From contig CAJUEG010000004.1 in assembly GCA_910584835.1 (NCBI GenBank), forward strand, positions 11,013-75,012: a DNA stretch of 64,000 nucleotides, read 5' to 3'. The stretch comes from an uncultured Oscillospiraceae bacterium. Lineage in GTDB: Bacteria; Bacillota; Clostridia; Oscillospirales; Oscillospiraceae. Within the stretch, counting starts at the first letter, position 1; every line of letters starts with the position of its first letter. Of this stretch, positions 49,781 to 59,225 are shown one piece after another. A program made the translations under genes and the position numbers. Below the pieces are notes generated by a model. That model made no database searches. It was not told where the DNA came from and worked only from the letters and a program-made list of their open reading frames with translations.

Positions 49781-52336
49781 TTAGCCTTCTTTTGCAGTGT
49801 AAATATGCTTTCCGGGCCAAATCCTTTCGCGGAACCCATTGGGTAAGATGACCTCCGCTTCGGCGTTTTCCGGGATGTCTATCTCAAACCGGCATAGGCC
49901 GCTGCTATACTTCCATGAAGAACAAATCATTCCCAGCGGAGAATCATAGGAGGCTTTCACATAGCCAATCCGTCTGTCCGGGCAGGGGCGGATTTGAATT
50001 TTCTCACGTTCCACTCTGATCCCAGCGGCCCGATCCATCAGCCATCCAGCAAAGGTTCCGAAAGAGTAATGATTCATGGAGCCTTTTGGCGCTTCTCCGT
50101 CCACCATTCCTCTCCACTCCTCCCAGATGGAGGTTGCGTCATATTTCAACTGGTACAGCCAGCTTGGGAAGGTGTCCTGGAGCATGAGGCTCCACGCGGT
50201 ATCTGCATGACCATAGTCCGTGAGGACATGGAGCAGTTCATAGGTGCTTAAGAACCCGGTGTTCAGATGATAGCCGTTCTGGACAATCAACTCATTCAGT
50301 TCATCGCAAGCTGTCAGCTTTTCATCCTCCGAAATCATGTCGAACATGATGGCGTGAACGTAATCGCATTGCCGTTTCTGCTTCATATGTCCATCTGCCA
50401 TACAAGCCTCACGATAGGCCAGTTTTGTGAATTGCCGCATTTTTCGGAAATAATCTGCCTCGTCTTTTCGTCCCAGCATACCGGCAATTTCCGATGCGAT
50501 ATAGCATCCATAAGACAGATGGGAAGTGCAGACCTCTGGCGCTCCATGCTCATAAATGTCCCTGAGATATGCTCCTCCCGGATCTTCCTCTGAGATGAAA
50601 CCGTTCCAGTCCGGCTCAATCCATTCGCCCCAGTGCCACCCCGTGTCCAGCAGATAGGAACTATATGTTTCGTCCGGCCCTTTTTTTCGTCCTGGATTGT
50701 CCTCTTTTGCCCGGTTTAGAGAAAAAATCAACCATTCCTTTATCTTTCGGTAATTCTCCGCCAGAATTTCCGGGTTGTCATAGCGGAGGTACATTCTCCA
50801 CGGGATCAGATCAACCGCGTCGCCCCAGCCCGCCGAGCCGTCAAACAAATGTCCCTTTGCCGATGGAGCGGTCTGGCTGACACATCCGCCCTCCCGTTCA
50901 ACCACCCTCAATTCGCTCAAAAACTTTCGGTATATCGGATAACACTCCATCAGATACATCCCGGTATTCACAAATACCTGTGCATCCCCGGTGAAGCCCG
51001 TCCTCTCCCGTGTCGGACAGTCAGTCGGGATTTCAAGGAAGTTCCCCTTCATGCTCCACACCGCATTGGAAAATAGCTGATTGAGGCCAGGGTGGCCGCA
51101 CTCGAATGTGCCAATCTGCGGCATATCGGAGTAGACAGCAATGGCGGTAAAGTCCTTTTCGGTGATTTCTGCGTCCGTTATGATCTGAATATATCGGAAC
51201 CCGAAGATTGCTTTCTGGGGCTTGTAGCTGTTCCAACCCTCTTTGCAGATATACTCTACACATTGCTCCACCCGGTGATTGGGCGCTTGAAAATTCTCCC
51301 TTGTAAAATTTCCGTTCTGATCCAGGCATTCCCCGTGGAAAATCGTAATGCGCTGCCCTTCGTGTGCAAAAAGGGCGATCTGCGTATAACCGGCAATATT
51401 TTGCCCAAAATCAAGAACCCTCTCCCCGTTTGGCGTGTTAATCCATTTCCCCGGGAAGCGTTCTTTTTCTACCACATCAAAGCTGTTGGAACAGACGAGA
51501 TTTTCATAGCCATAGTCCTTTTCTGTCACCGAATGCCAGTTGCAGATGCGTTCTTTCCGTGCGTCATACTGCTCGCCCTGCATCAAATCATTCAGCCCCA
51601 GCGGACCGTCTTGGGATGCCTGCCAACTTCCATCACTGGTGAGGATCACCTTCTTTTCCTGTTCGAGCTGGCAGAGGATTGCCAGATCCGTACCGAAGCT
51701 GTTCCGCTCTCCTCCATACCCGGTATCTCCTCTCCACCAGCCATCTCCAACGCAGATCACTATTTCGTTTTTACCCTGTCTCAGAAGCCCGCTCACATCG
51801 TAGGACTGGTACTGAAGTCTTGACGGATACTGGCTCGTACCTGGCGCAAGGATGAAGTTTCCGGCCTTTGTGCCATTGATATACGCATCATAAATACCAT
51901 GGGCTGTTACATAAAGTCTGGCGCTGCCGGTTTGTTCTGCCACAAACTCTTTCCTCAGATAACTGGCGGGGCGGCGGGCTTCCGCAGACGGAGGTTCCGG
52001 GTCAATCCATTTGGCAGTCCAGTCTTTCCCGCTAAGCAGGCCCATCTCAAAAAAAGCTTCCTGGCTCCATGTTCCGCAGTCATCGGCTTCATCCCACAAG
52101 CGGACTTTCCAGACCACGCGGTCCCTGCTCTTTAACTCACCGCAGTAGGTGTGATGGGCAGCGGAGGTTTCCACTTTCCCCGTGTCATAAACCTCTTTGC
52201 CGTCTATGCAGCCTGTAAGCTGGTACGCAGTCTGGCGAACCGCCCCGCGCACTTTCCAAAGCAGCCTCGGAAAAGTAACATCAATGCCAAGAGGGTCGGT
52301 CAGATATTCCGTCCGTAAATCAACCGCATGGATCAT
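49781..52336 (-). CDS. GH78 alpha-L-rhamnosidase
   Basis: An 851-aa protein. N-terminal beta-sandwich domains (about 1-340; ASYLRKEF and ARLYVTAHGIYDAYING are typical) precede the catalytic alpha/alpha barrel, where IPTDCPTRERTGFTGDAQVF is the family signature. A C-terminal beta domain contains SMNHYSFGTFAGWLMDRAAG. It should cleave terminal alpha-L-rhamnose from plant glycans or flavonoid glycosides. The ATG at 52336 follows AGGAGTGG and overlaps the preceding GH3 stop by four bases. No signal peptide, so it acts on imported material. Confidence 0.94.
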   Translation of the reverse strand: MIHAVDLRTEYLTDPLGIDVTFPRLLWKVRGAVRQTAYQLTGCIDGKEVYDTGKVETSAAHHTYCGELKSRDRVVWKVRLWDEADDCGTWSQEAFFEMGLLSGKDWTAKWIDPEPPSAEARRPASYLRKEFVAEQTGSARLYVTAHGIYDAYINGTKAGNFILAPGTSQYPSRLQYQSYDVSGLLRQGKNEIVICVGDGWWRGDTGYGGERNSFGTDLAILCQLEQEKKVILTSDGSWQASQDGPLGLNDLMQGEQYDARKERICNWHSVTEKDYGYENLVCSNSFDVVEKERFPGKWINTPNGERVLDFGQNIAGYTQIALFAHEGQRITIFHGECLDQNGNFTRENFQAPNHRVEQCVEYICKEGWNSYKPQKAIFGFRYIQIITDAEITEKDFTAIAVYSDMPQIGTFECGHPGLNQLFSNAVWSMKGNFLEIPTDCPTRERTGFTGDAQVFVNTGMYLMECYPIYRKFLSELRVVEREGGCVSQTAPSAKGHLFDGSAGWGDAVDLIPWRMYLRYDNPEILAENYRKIKEWLIFSLNRAKEDNPGRKKGPDETYSSYLLDTGWHWGEWIEPDWNGFISEEDPGGAYLRDIYEHGAPEVCTSHLSYGCYIASEIAGMLGRKDEADYFRKMRQFTKLAYREACMADGHMKQKRQCDYVHAIMFDMISEDEKLTACDELNELIVQNGYHLNTGFLSTYELLHVLTDYGHADTAWSLMLQDTFPSWLYQLKYDATSIWEEWRGMVDGEAPKGSMNHYSFGTFAGWLMDRAAGIRVEREKIQIRPCPDRRIGYVKASYDSPLGMICSSWKYSSGLCRFEIDIPENAEAEVILPNGFRERIWPGKHIYTAKEG

Positions 52337-54942
52337 ACGCCACTCCTGCGATATACATCGCTTTTTGCAATTATTTTGAGCATCCGCTCTGCACAGGAGC
52401 GCAATTCCTCTGTCGTGATGGGACACTGTACCGTCCCGACGGTTGCATCCACCGAAGCAAGTATCTCCGCTATGTCCTCCTTGCGCCCCGGCATGATCAG
52501 GTCATTACCCGCCTTGATACACGCTGCCGCATTGGAGCAGTCATATAGAGGAAGCCGCCCCTCCAAATCCGGCTGCGCCTTTGCTGTAGTGCCCCAATCC
52601 GTCATGAAGATTCCCGCAAATTCCCACTCCTCGCGGGCTACTTTTGTCAGCAAATCCGCAGAATTTGCCGCGTGGGTTCCGTTGATCATATTGTAGGAGG
52701 TCATAACCGCCATGGGCTGTGCTGCCCGGATGGCGATCTCAAACCCCTTCAGATAGATTTCCCGCAGGGTGCGCTCCGTCACATGGCTGTTATTGTACGC
52801 CCTGTTATCCTCCAGGTTATTACAAGCAAAGTGTTTGATCGTAACGCCCAAACCCGGATGCGACTGGACGCCTTGGGTTTCCGCTGCCGCACAGAGGCCC
52901 GAAACGACGGGGTCCTCGGAGTAGTATTCAAAATTCCTCCCACACAGGGGATTACGCTGAATATTCATCCCCGGAGCAAGCCACAACGTAATACCGAACT
53001 CCGCCATCTCGGAACCGATCAACTCGCCCGCTTCGCGGATGGCCTCCACATCCCATGTCTGCGCCAGCAGGGTGGCGGTGGGGATAGCGGTGCAGTATTG
53101 ATAATGGGTGACTGCATCGTCCGGCATCGGTTTCTTTTCCGTTTTCCGCAGAACATCCATGAACTCGCCGCCAAGCGCCGGTTCCTGATGGATCACCTTC
53201 TGGCTTTTGTCCACTACGAAAGAGGGCGATAACCGCAGTCCCGCCGGTCCGTCCGCCAGAATGATGTTTTGTACACCTCTACTTTCCAGAAGCGCGGAGG
53301 TGGTTTCCCCCGCCGCGCCCGGACAAGCTGCGCTTGCCGCGCCAATCGTGGAGGATTCTTCTTCGCCATTTCTGGCCGTCCCAACGCACAGCGCCGTCAT
53401 TTCTTCCACCGTCAACTGCCTCGCCAAATCGGCAAAGCTGCATTTCCCGGAAATTGCATCCTCCATCCCATAGCGGGCATCCACCGGCAAGTCCTCTTTT
53501 TTAGAATGGACAGACGGCAATTCCTCCACCTTATCCATCTGGAACGCCAAAGCCTGAATCACCGGGGCCGCCGACAGCTCCGCGTCCTCTGTCGGATAAG
53601 AGTAATACCGCTTTCTGTCGGCATGGACACACGCCATGTCACAATCTAAAGGAAGCACGTTTTTCAGCTTGCGGCAGAGGCTTTCCTGGGTAAGCTGGAT
53701 CACCGCCGCGACCTTCGTTGCCCTGGAGTGTTCCCCTACCCGAATGATGTACAAGCCGCTTTCCCAAATCCATGCCGCCTGCTCCTCGTCATAAGAGGCC
53801 ATCCGATTTATGGGGAAGGAGAGGGACAGGGTTTCGCTCTGTCCGGGCTTCAGTGTTTTCGTTTTCGCATATGCCACCAGCTGCTGATAGGGCTTTTCCA
53901 GTCTGCCCTCCGGCGCGGACACATAAATCTGAACCACCTCGCGCCCGGAATAGCTGTTCCCGGTATTGGTCACACGAACGGTCACAGCGATTTCAGAATC
54001 CTGTATCGTAGCGCCAGTTGTCTCAATGGAAAACGAGGTATACGATTTTCCGTAACCAAAGGGGTACGCGGGAGCCAGCCCAAAGGAATCAAACCAGCGA
54101 TACCCGACATAAATGCCCTCCGTATAGTATTCATCATCCCGGTTTCCATTCATGTACCCGAATGTATTGGCATTGGGATAGTCCTCATACCGCTCAGCCC
54201 ATGTAGCGGCCAGATGCCCACAGGGTGTTACTTTCCCGCCTAGAACATCTGCCAATGCCTCACCGCCAGCGCCTCCGGCCTGACCCATGAGCAGGATCGC
54301 ATCGATCCCCGGCTGGCTGCGCAGAAAAGCGGTATCAATCACGCCGCCCACATTCAGCACGACAACAACGTGAGGGTAATGTTGGCATAATGCGGTCAGA
54401 AAGTCCTTTTCCTCCTGATGCAGCTGGTAGTCGCCCGCTGTGTTTCTCCTGTCCGAACCTTCGCCGGAGTTCCTGGCCAGGACATAGAGCGCAACGCCGC
54501 CGTCTGACGGAGTAAAGTCGTTTTCTTCCACGGGAATTGTCAGCGGGTCCCGGTGTCCGAACATGGCCCAAAATGCCAGTTCCGGCGATGTAGAATACTT
54601 CCGCATCATTCCCTGCATATATTCGCCCTTTGCCTGAGCTGCCGCAGCATCATACCTGTCCAGCCATGTTTTCGTTGTAATGCAGGCCCCCGCATTTTCA
54701 AGGCCCTGCTCTACTGTGCTGACCGTCCGCGTGTTCACATCTCCCGAACCAGTGCCGCCCGAAATCGTATGCCTGGCCCCGTTCCCGAATAAAGCGATTT
54801 TCCTCCCTTTGAGTTCCAGGGGCAGGATTCCCTTGTTTTCCAGCAGCACCATCCCATCCGCCGCAATCGCGCGGCTGCGGTTCAGGTTCATAATTTCCCG
54901 CTGGCTGACGCCCGGATCTGTTGTCGCATAAAATCTGCTCAT
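52333..54942 (-). CDS. GH3 beta-glycosidase with reversed domain order
   Basis: An 869-aa enzyme in which the GH3 C-terminal sandwich domain comes first (about 1-280, VVVVLNVGGVIDTAFL). An FnIII-like domain follows (about 320-420), and the TIM-barrel catalytic domain comes last (about 500-869). The nucleophile lies in GIFMTDWGTT near residue 785, and FEYYSEDPVVSG and IKHFACNN are substrate-site blocks. This order is known from ruminal and gut clostridial GH3 enzymes. Cytoplasmic by lack of a signal peptide. It differs strongly from the conventional GH3 at 47301, so the two should have different specificities. Confidence 0.92.
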   Translation of the reverse strand: MSRFYATTDPGVSQREIMNLNRSRAIAADGMVLLENKGILPLELKGRKIALFGNGARHTISGGTGSGDVNTRTVSTVEQGLENAGACITTKTWLDRYDAAAAQAKGEYMQGMMRKYSTSPELAFWAMFGHRDPLTIPVEENDFTPSDGGVALYVLARNSGEGSDRRNTAGDYQLHQEEKDFLTALCQHYPHVVVVLNVGGVIDTAFLRSQPGIDAILLMGQAGGAGGEALADVLGGKVTPCGHLAATWAERYEDYPNANTFGYMNGNRDDEYYTEGIYVGYRWFDSFGLAPAYPFGYGKSYTSFSIETTGATIQDSEIAVTVRVTNTGNSYSGREVVQIYVSAPEGRLEKPYQQLVAYAKTKTLKPGQSETLSLSFPINRMASYDEEQAAWIWESGLYIIRVGEHSRATKVAAVIQLTQESLCRKLKNVLPLDCDMACVHADRKRYYSYPTEDAELSAAPVIQALAFQMDKVEELPSVHSKKEDLPVDARYGMEDAISGKCSFADLARQLTVEEMTALCVGTARNGEEESSTIGAASAACPGAAGETTSALLESRGVQNIILADGPAGLRLSPSFVVDKSQKVIHQEPALGGEFMDVLRKTEKKPMPDDAVTHYQYCTAIPTATLLAQTWDVEAIREAGELIGSEMAEFGITLWLAPGMNIQRNPLCGRNFEYYSEDPVVSGLCAAAETQGVQSHPGLGVTIKHFACNNLEDNRAYNNSHVTERTLREIYLKGFEIAIRAAQPMAVMTSYNMINGTHAANSADLLTKVAREEWEFAGIFMTDWGTTAKAQPDLEGRLPLYDCSNAAACIKAGNDLIMPGRKEDIAEILASVDATVGTVQCPITTEELRSCAERMLKIIAKSDVYRRSGV

Positions 54943-54977
54943 TTTTATTCTCCAATCCTGTTTTGTGAGTGAAGAAA

Positions 54978-55007
54978 GTTCCCCGTCCCCCGTTGGGGGC
55001 GGGGAAC
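54978..55007 (-). terminator. Intra-operon hairpin between symporter and GH3 genes
   Basis: A GC-rich 12-bp stem with one bulged base (54978-54990 with 54996-55007), followed on the minus strand by TTTCTTC. It may attenuate transcription within the operon. Confidence 0.55.
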
Positions 55008-55042
55008 CATACCGTACTATTGCCTAAAAAGCAGTCGCAAGA

Positions 55043-56461
55043 TTATTGGTTCGTGTCCTTTTTGCTGCGCCTTTCGGCCAACTCTGCGTGAATTGCCGGA
55101 AGTTTTTCTTCCAGATCAAAAAATCTGAACAGGACGAACAATCCCAGGTTTATAATCAGAGGGAGATAATTTGAAAACGCATAAATCGCATATCTCATAG
55201 AAGTAGTGGCTACTGCTAAATCAGGATCATAGCCTCCGAGTTTCAGACACGCCGTAAGAATCACAGAGCCGATTCCAGCCCCGATCTTTGTCCCAATCCC
55301 GATGGCCCCAGACGAAACGCCCACCAGCTTGTTGTGATATGTATACTCGTTATAGTCGATCACCATAGCCAGAAGGACACCATACAGACACATGAGCGGT
55401 ATCTGTACGAAGCTCCCGATCAAGCCCATTGCAAGGTAGAGTTGAAAATTTGCCGGAACGAAACAGCGGACAGCGGCTGTAACTGCCGCACCAAGCACAC
55501 CGACATCAATGGTCTTTCTGACACCAAGTTTTGCAATGACTGGTTTCGACAGTACAAAGCCGAGAATAGTTGCAAAAAAGCCCATGGAACCCGCCAGTGC
55601 GACCAAATTGTCATCTCCGAAAATCCACTTGCAGTAGTAGTTGCCCGATGCAGAAGTGATCGAATTTGTAATCTGCGTAATCAGATTAAAGAGGACGAGG
55701 ATGATCCAGTATTTATTTCTGAAAAGCATGGGAATGGATTCCTTCAGCGGGATGGCTTCTTCCTCATCCTCTGCATTCACCTGAGTGGTTTCCTCCACCA
55801 GCCTTGCCTTGCGCCCGTTCATATAGCAGATGGACAGCATCAGCAGTACGACAAGCGCCATGATGAAGCCATATTTGATCCATGCGTTTTGGTTGCCACC
55901 CAGCATATTGGTGATGGGGATGGTCAGAATCGCAGTAATCATGCCGGAACCATAAGCGCCGACTGCGCGAAATACGCCCATGCTTTCCCGCTCACGTTGG
56001 CTGTTTGTCCTGACGACCATGACCGCCGACATGGGCGTCCCCATCAGCGTCCCGCAGACGGCGGACAGGAGAATATTGGTTACACACGCATAAATCAGCG
56101 CCGGAACCTGTCCCGCCTGAATTGGGACGCAGAACAGTAAAGCGGCCAGGAGGGAATAGGGGAACATCATGCGGAGAATCCAACGGTAGTATTTTTTGTT
56201 CCCGCCCTTTGAGTGGTCGATTACATTCCCGAACCACAGATCCGTCACCGCGTCCACGATTTTTGCGATCAGCATCACGATTCCAACTCCGCCGACCGCA
56301 AGCCCCACCTTGTCCGTGTAGAAATACGTGAGCTGCCCAATCAGATTTGCCACCAGGTTCATGCCGAACATTCCCGCCATGTCCGCCATATAGTCGCGTT
56401 TGCGCATCATCAGTTCGACGCCCTGCGAGTCATACCGGGTTTCCGCCTTTTGCCTTGCCAT
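55043..56461 (-). CDS. GPH-family (MelB-type) sugar symporter, first copy
   Basis: A 472-aa polytopic protein with about twelve membrane segments. Family features include DAVTDLWFGNVIDHSKGG after the second segment and NKYWIILVLFNLITQ after the central loop. The acidic DAVTDL helix corresponds to the cation-coupling region. AGGAGGAG precedes the ATG. It is related to, but clearly different from, the symporter at 43781, so the operon carries two importers, possibly for different oligosaccharides. Confidence 0.92.
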   Translation of the reverse strand: MARQKAETRYDSQGVELMMRKRDYMADMAGMFGMNLVANLIGQLTYFYTDKVGLAVGGVGIVMLIAKIVDAVTDLWFGNVIDHSKGGNKKYYRWILRMMFPYSLLAALLFCVPIQAGQVPALIYACVTNILLSAVCGTLMGTPMSAVMVVRTNSQRERESMGVFRAVGAYGSGMITAILTIPITNMLGGNQNAWIKYGFIMALVVLLMLSICYMNGRKARLVEETTQVNAEDEEEAIPLKESIPMLFRNKYWIILVLFNLITQITNSITSASGNYYCKWIFGDDNLVALAGSMGFFATILGFVLSKPVIAKLGVRKTIDVGVLGAAVTAAVRCFVPANFQLYLAMGLIGSFVQIPLMCLYGVLLAMVIDYNEYTYHNKLVGVSSGAIGIGTKIGAGIGSVILTACLKLGGYDPDLAVATTSMRYAIYAFSNYLPLIINLGLFVLFRFFDLEEKLPAIHAELAERRSKKDTNQ

Positions 56462-56629
56462 TGCCGCTCTCCTCCTGTTAGTTTTTTTGGGGTTTGCTGT
56501 TATGCGCTTATTATATTTGGTTGTTTCGTCAAGATATTGTAAGATACTGCATAAAATTGTGGAATCGCGCTATTTTTATGATTCTTTGCCTGGTGTACCC
56601 GTTTTTATTTGGTTGCCTGCATTTATTGG

Positions 56630-56830
56630 TTATTTCTCCAGTTTATCGACATCTTTCAGATAGATTGAAACCTCGCCGCAGTTGGGGCAAATTGCAACAC
56701 ATGGTTCCCCCATGCGGCGACCCCAGAATTTGTTTTTGTCATCCGCTAAAACAAGGCGATGTGCCGTGCCCAGTACCTTGAGGCCGCAGCCCTCTACCAT
56801 ATCGCTATTACACCTGATACATTTGCGCAT
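56630..56830 (-). CDS. Small zinc-ribbon protein in the glycan operon
   Basis: A 66-aa protein with two knuckles, CIRC (residues 4-7) and CPNC (about 48-51), separated by a beta-rich region, so one zinc site. I take the ATG at 56830, which begins MRKCIRCN and has GGAGG upstream; an in-frame ATG at 56848 lacks a ribosome site. Similar stand-alone ribbons occur scattered in clostridial genomes with no known function. It lies between the GH94 gene and the first symporter. Confidence 0.75.
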   Translation of the reverse strand: MRKCIRCNSDMVEGCGLKVLGTAHRLVLADDKNKFWGRRMGEPCVAICPNCGEVSIYLKDVDKLEK

Positions 56831-56899
56831 GATTTTGAACGCCTCCATAAATGAGTGGTTTTGATTGTCCAGCGAATATGCAAAATCAAGTTGCGGAAT

Positions 56900-59215
56900 T
56901 TATATCTCGACTTCGACCAAATGCCGCTTGCCGTCCCGGAAGTCGGGGACAAACTCGCCGCTGACCGCCTTGCCGTCCACCGTCAGGCGGAAAACACCCT
57001 CCTCTGTACGGTGGAACATAATCTGATAATCCGCCCCGCGAAAACGGCGGGTCATTTCCGCGCTCTGCCATTCGCTGGGGAAAGCCGGGTGGATACGAAG
57101 TCCGGCATAATCCCGATGTACGCCCAGAATACCCTCATACAGCCCCCGCATGGACCACGCCGAAGTCCCAGTGGTCCAAGACTGGTAAGAGCGGCCATAA
57201 TACTTGGGATGGGTGGAATAGCAGTTGGTGAACACATAGGGCTCTGCACCGGATTGGGCGGAAGGATTTTTTTCGCTGTCCGGCATGATTTTCTTTAGAG
57301 TGGACAACGCCTGATCGCCCCGGTCCAGCTTGCAGTCCATCAGGATTTTGAACGCGCTGGCGTGGCAGTAGACGCCGCCGTTTTCAAACAGCCCCGGCAG
57401 CATCCCGGACATCCGGCCAACCATGGGGTCATAGCCCATATAAGGCGGGTTGTTCAGCGGAAAACCAAAGTCCTGCTCCATGCCGTCTACCGCTTCGAGC
57501 AGTGCAGGGAGGTATTCTGTTTCCGCCACATCCCCCAGCACAGCCCAGGTCTGGGCGTTGAGGTAAATTTTGCTGCCGCTGCTGTCCTTCGACCCGATGT
57601 TCTCCGTTGGCGCAAGCGCCCGCCGATACCAGCCGCCGTCCCACGCGCTGCGGTTGATGCTGGTTCTCATCTCCTCAAACGCCGTCTGCAAAAAGGCAGC
57701 GTATTCGTTGTCGCCCAGCCAGAGCATCATCTCCCGCAGTTCCCGAAGTGCCAGACAAAACTGCTCCGAGAGCATGACGGACTCCGCTTCTTCCTCCGGG
57801 GGTATGTTCAGCGCATCGTTCCAATCCGCGAAGTAAATGCGTACCAGCCCATTACGGCCTCTGTCCTGGAGAAGCCGGTCAACAGCGGCCTTTACGTGTT
57901 CCAGGACGGTGGCCTCCCCGCCGTCCTGCCATGTAATGGGCAGGGACAGAAGGGAAGCGTCCCCAGCTTCCTTCAGCAGCTCACATACCGCCCAGATAAT
58001 CCAGAAAGGCTGGTCGGAGTAGCGGGTATCGTCATAGGGATACCATGTCAGCACCGCGTGGCCGTCCCGGAACTGGTGGCGCAGGCACTCCAGAATTTCC
58101 TCCTTCGCCTTTTCCGGGCGGTAATTCAGCAGCGCCACGGCGATCTGTAAATTGTCGCGCACACCCTTCTTTCCAACGATACAGAAATCCACCTGCTTTT
58201 TCAGCCAGCAGTTCATGACATTGTTAAGCCGCTGGTCTGGGGTGTGGACAGTAAGGGAGCCGTATTTTTGGCGGTTATATGCCTCTGCATCCCGCAGAGC
58301 TTGGGTTGCCACAGCCTTTTGCGTATAGCGGCGGGCTGTGTTACGGGCCTCCTCTATATCCTTGCTGACCCCGAACACAAAGTGCAGGGTTTTGACCTCC
58401 CCCGGCAGCAACGTCAATTTGTGCTGGAGTACCGCGCCGGGAATGAACAGCGAACCGTCTGACCCGCCGCAGCTTTCTCCGCAAATCAGGCGGCGGGGAC
58501 GCTGGTATAGCGCGGTGGAGGCGGCGTCCGTCTCTGTGCGGGTACTTAGCGGGCCGCAGAAAGCGGTCAAGTCACCGTCATAGGAAAAAACCGGCTCGGA
58601 TGCGGCCAAGAACCCCTGGTAGCGCCGATGGGGGGCAAAAGGGTGAGCGGAGCGGCAGAACAAACCGTTTAAGCTGCTGTCAAACTCTGTTTCCAGGCAG
58701 CGGTACATTTCATAGTACCGGGGGTGTGTAAAGCCGTCCAGCGAGAAGCTCACGGTGGGAAACACGCTGAGCAACTTTGGCCTGTCGCCTTGGTTTTCCA
58801 GTGTCACCGTCCACAGCTCTCCGTAAATATCCTTTGGCACGCAGATCTGCCAGACAGCTTTCACCCCATCCCGGCAGGATTCCAGGCTGGAGCTGCTGAT
58901 GGCGTGGGTGCAGCGGTAGTCCTCCACCGCCTCGCACAGCGGGCCGCAGCCGATGTTCCAGCACTGCTTGTTCTCCTCATCCCGCAGATAGATGTATCGC
59001 GCACCGTCCCGGTTGAGCATACACATATCTGCTTTTTCGTTGAGGCAGTAGCTGCGTCCATGGCCGGTCTGGGAGATTTGGGCACAGTAGCCCAGGTCGT
59101 TCCAGAGGTAGTTGTACCAATAGCGGGGCGTTTCCGGGTCGCGGATGGTAACGGCGCTGCCGTCCTCGAAAAACTCATAGACAGCTTTGCCGGTAGGTCT
59201 GAGTTCTTTTGCCAT
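56900..59215 (-). CDS. GH94-type glycoside phosphorylase
   Basis: A 771-aa protein with the GH94 plan: an N-terminal beta-sandwich (YWYNYLWND, YIYLRDEEN), a linker helix, then an alpha/alpha barrel with the catalytic-acid motif FADWNDALN (D464) and KIYLNAQTWAVLGD, and a C-terminal jelly roll. It should split a beta-glucoside with phosphate to give sugar 1-phosphate. Sequence is far from the chitobiose-phosphorylase-like protein at 18542 and I cannot name its substrate. The ATG at 59215 has GAGGTG upstream, 10 bases after the preceding stop. It has no mutase partner in this operon. Confidence 0.85.
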   Translation of the reverse strand: MAKELRPTGKAVYEFFEDGSAVTIRDPETPRYWYNYLWNDLGYCAQISQTGHGRSYCLNEKADMCMLNRDGARYIYLRDEENKQCWNIGCGPLCEAVEDYRCTHAISSSSLESCRDGVKAVWQICVPKDIYGELWTVTLENQGDRPKLLSVFPTVSFSLDGFTHPRYYEMYRCLETEFDSSLNGLFCRSAHPFAPHRRYQGFLAASEPVFSYDGDLTAFCGPLSTRTETDAASTALYQRPRRLICGESCGGSDGSLFIPGAVLQHKLTLLPGEVKTLHFVFGVSKDIEEARNTARRYTQKAVATQALRDAEAYNRQKYGSLTVHTPDQRLNNVMNCWLKKQVDFCIVGKKGVRDNLQIAVALLNYRPEKAKEEILECLRHQFRDGHAVLTWYPYDDTRYSDQPFWIIWAVCELLKEAGDASLLSLPITWQDGGEATVLEHVKAAVDRLLQDRGRNGLVRIYFADWNDALNIPPEEEAESVMLSEQFCLALRELREMMLWLGDNEYAAFLQTAFEEMRTSINRSAWDGGWYRRALAPTENIGSKDSSGSKIYLNAQTWAVLGDVAETEYLPALLEAVDGMEQDFGFPLNNPPYMGYDPMVGRMSGMLPGLFENGGVYCHASAFKILMDCKLDRGDQALSTLKKIMPDSEKNPSAQSGAEPYVFTNCYSTHPKYYGRSYQSWTTGTSAWSMRGLYEGILGVHRDYAGLRIHPAFPSEWQSAEMTRRFRGADYQIMFHRTEEGVFRLTVDGKAVSGEFVPDFRDGKRHLVEVEI

Positions 59216-59225
59216 GGGGAACACC

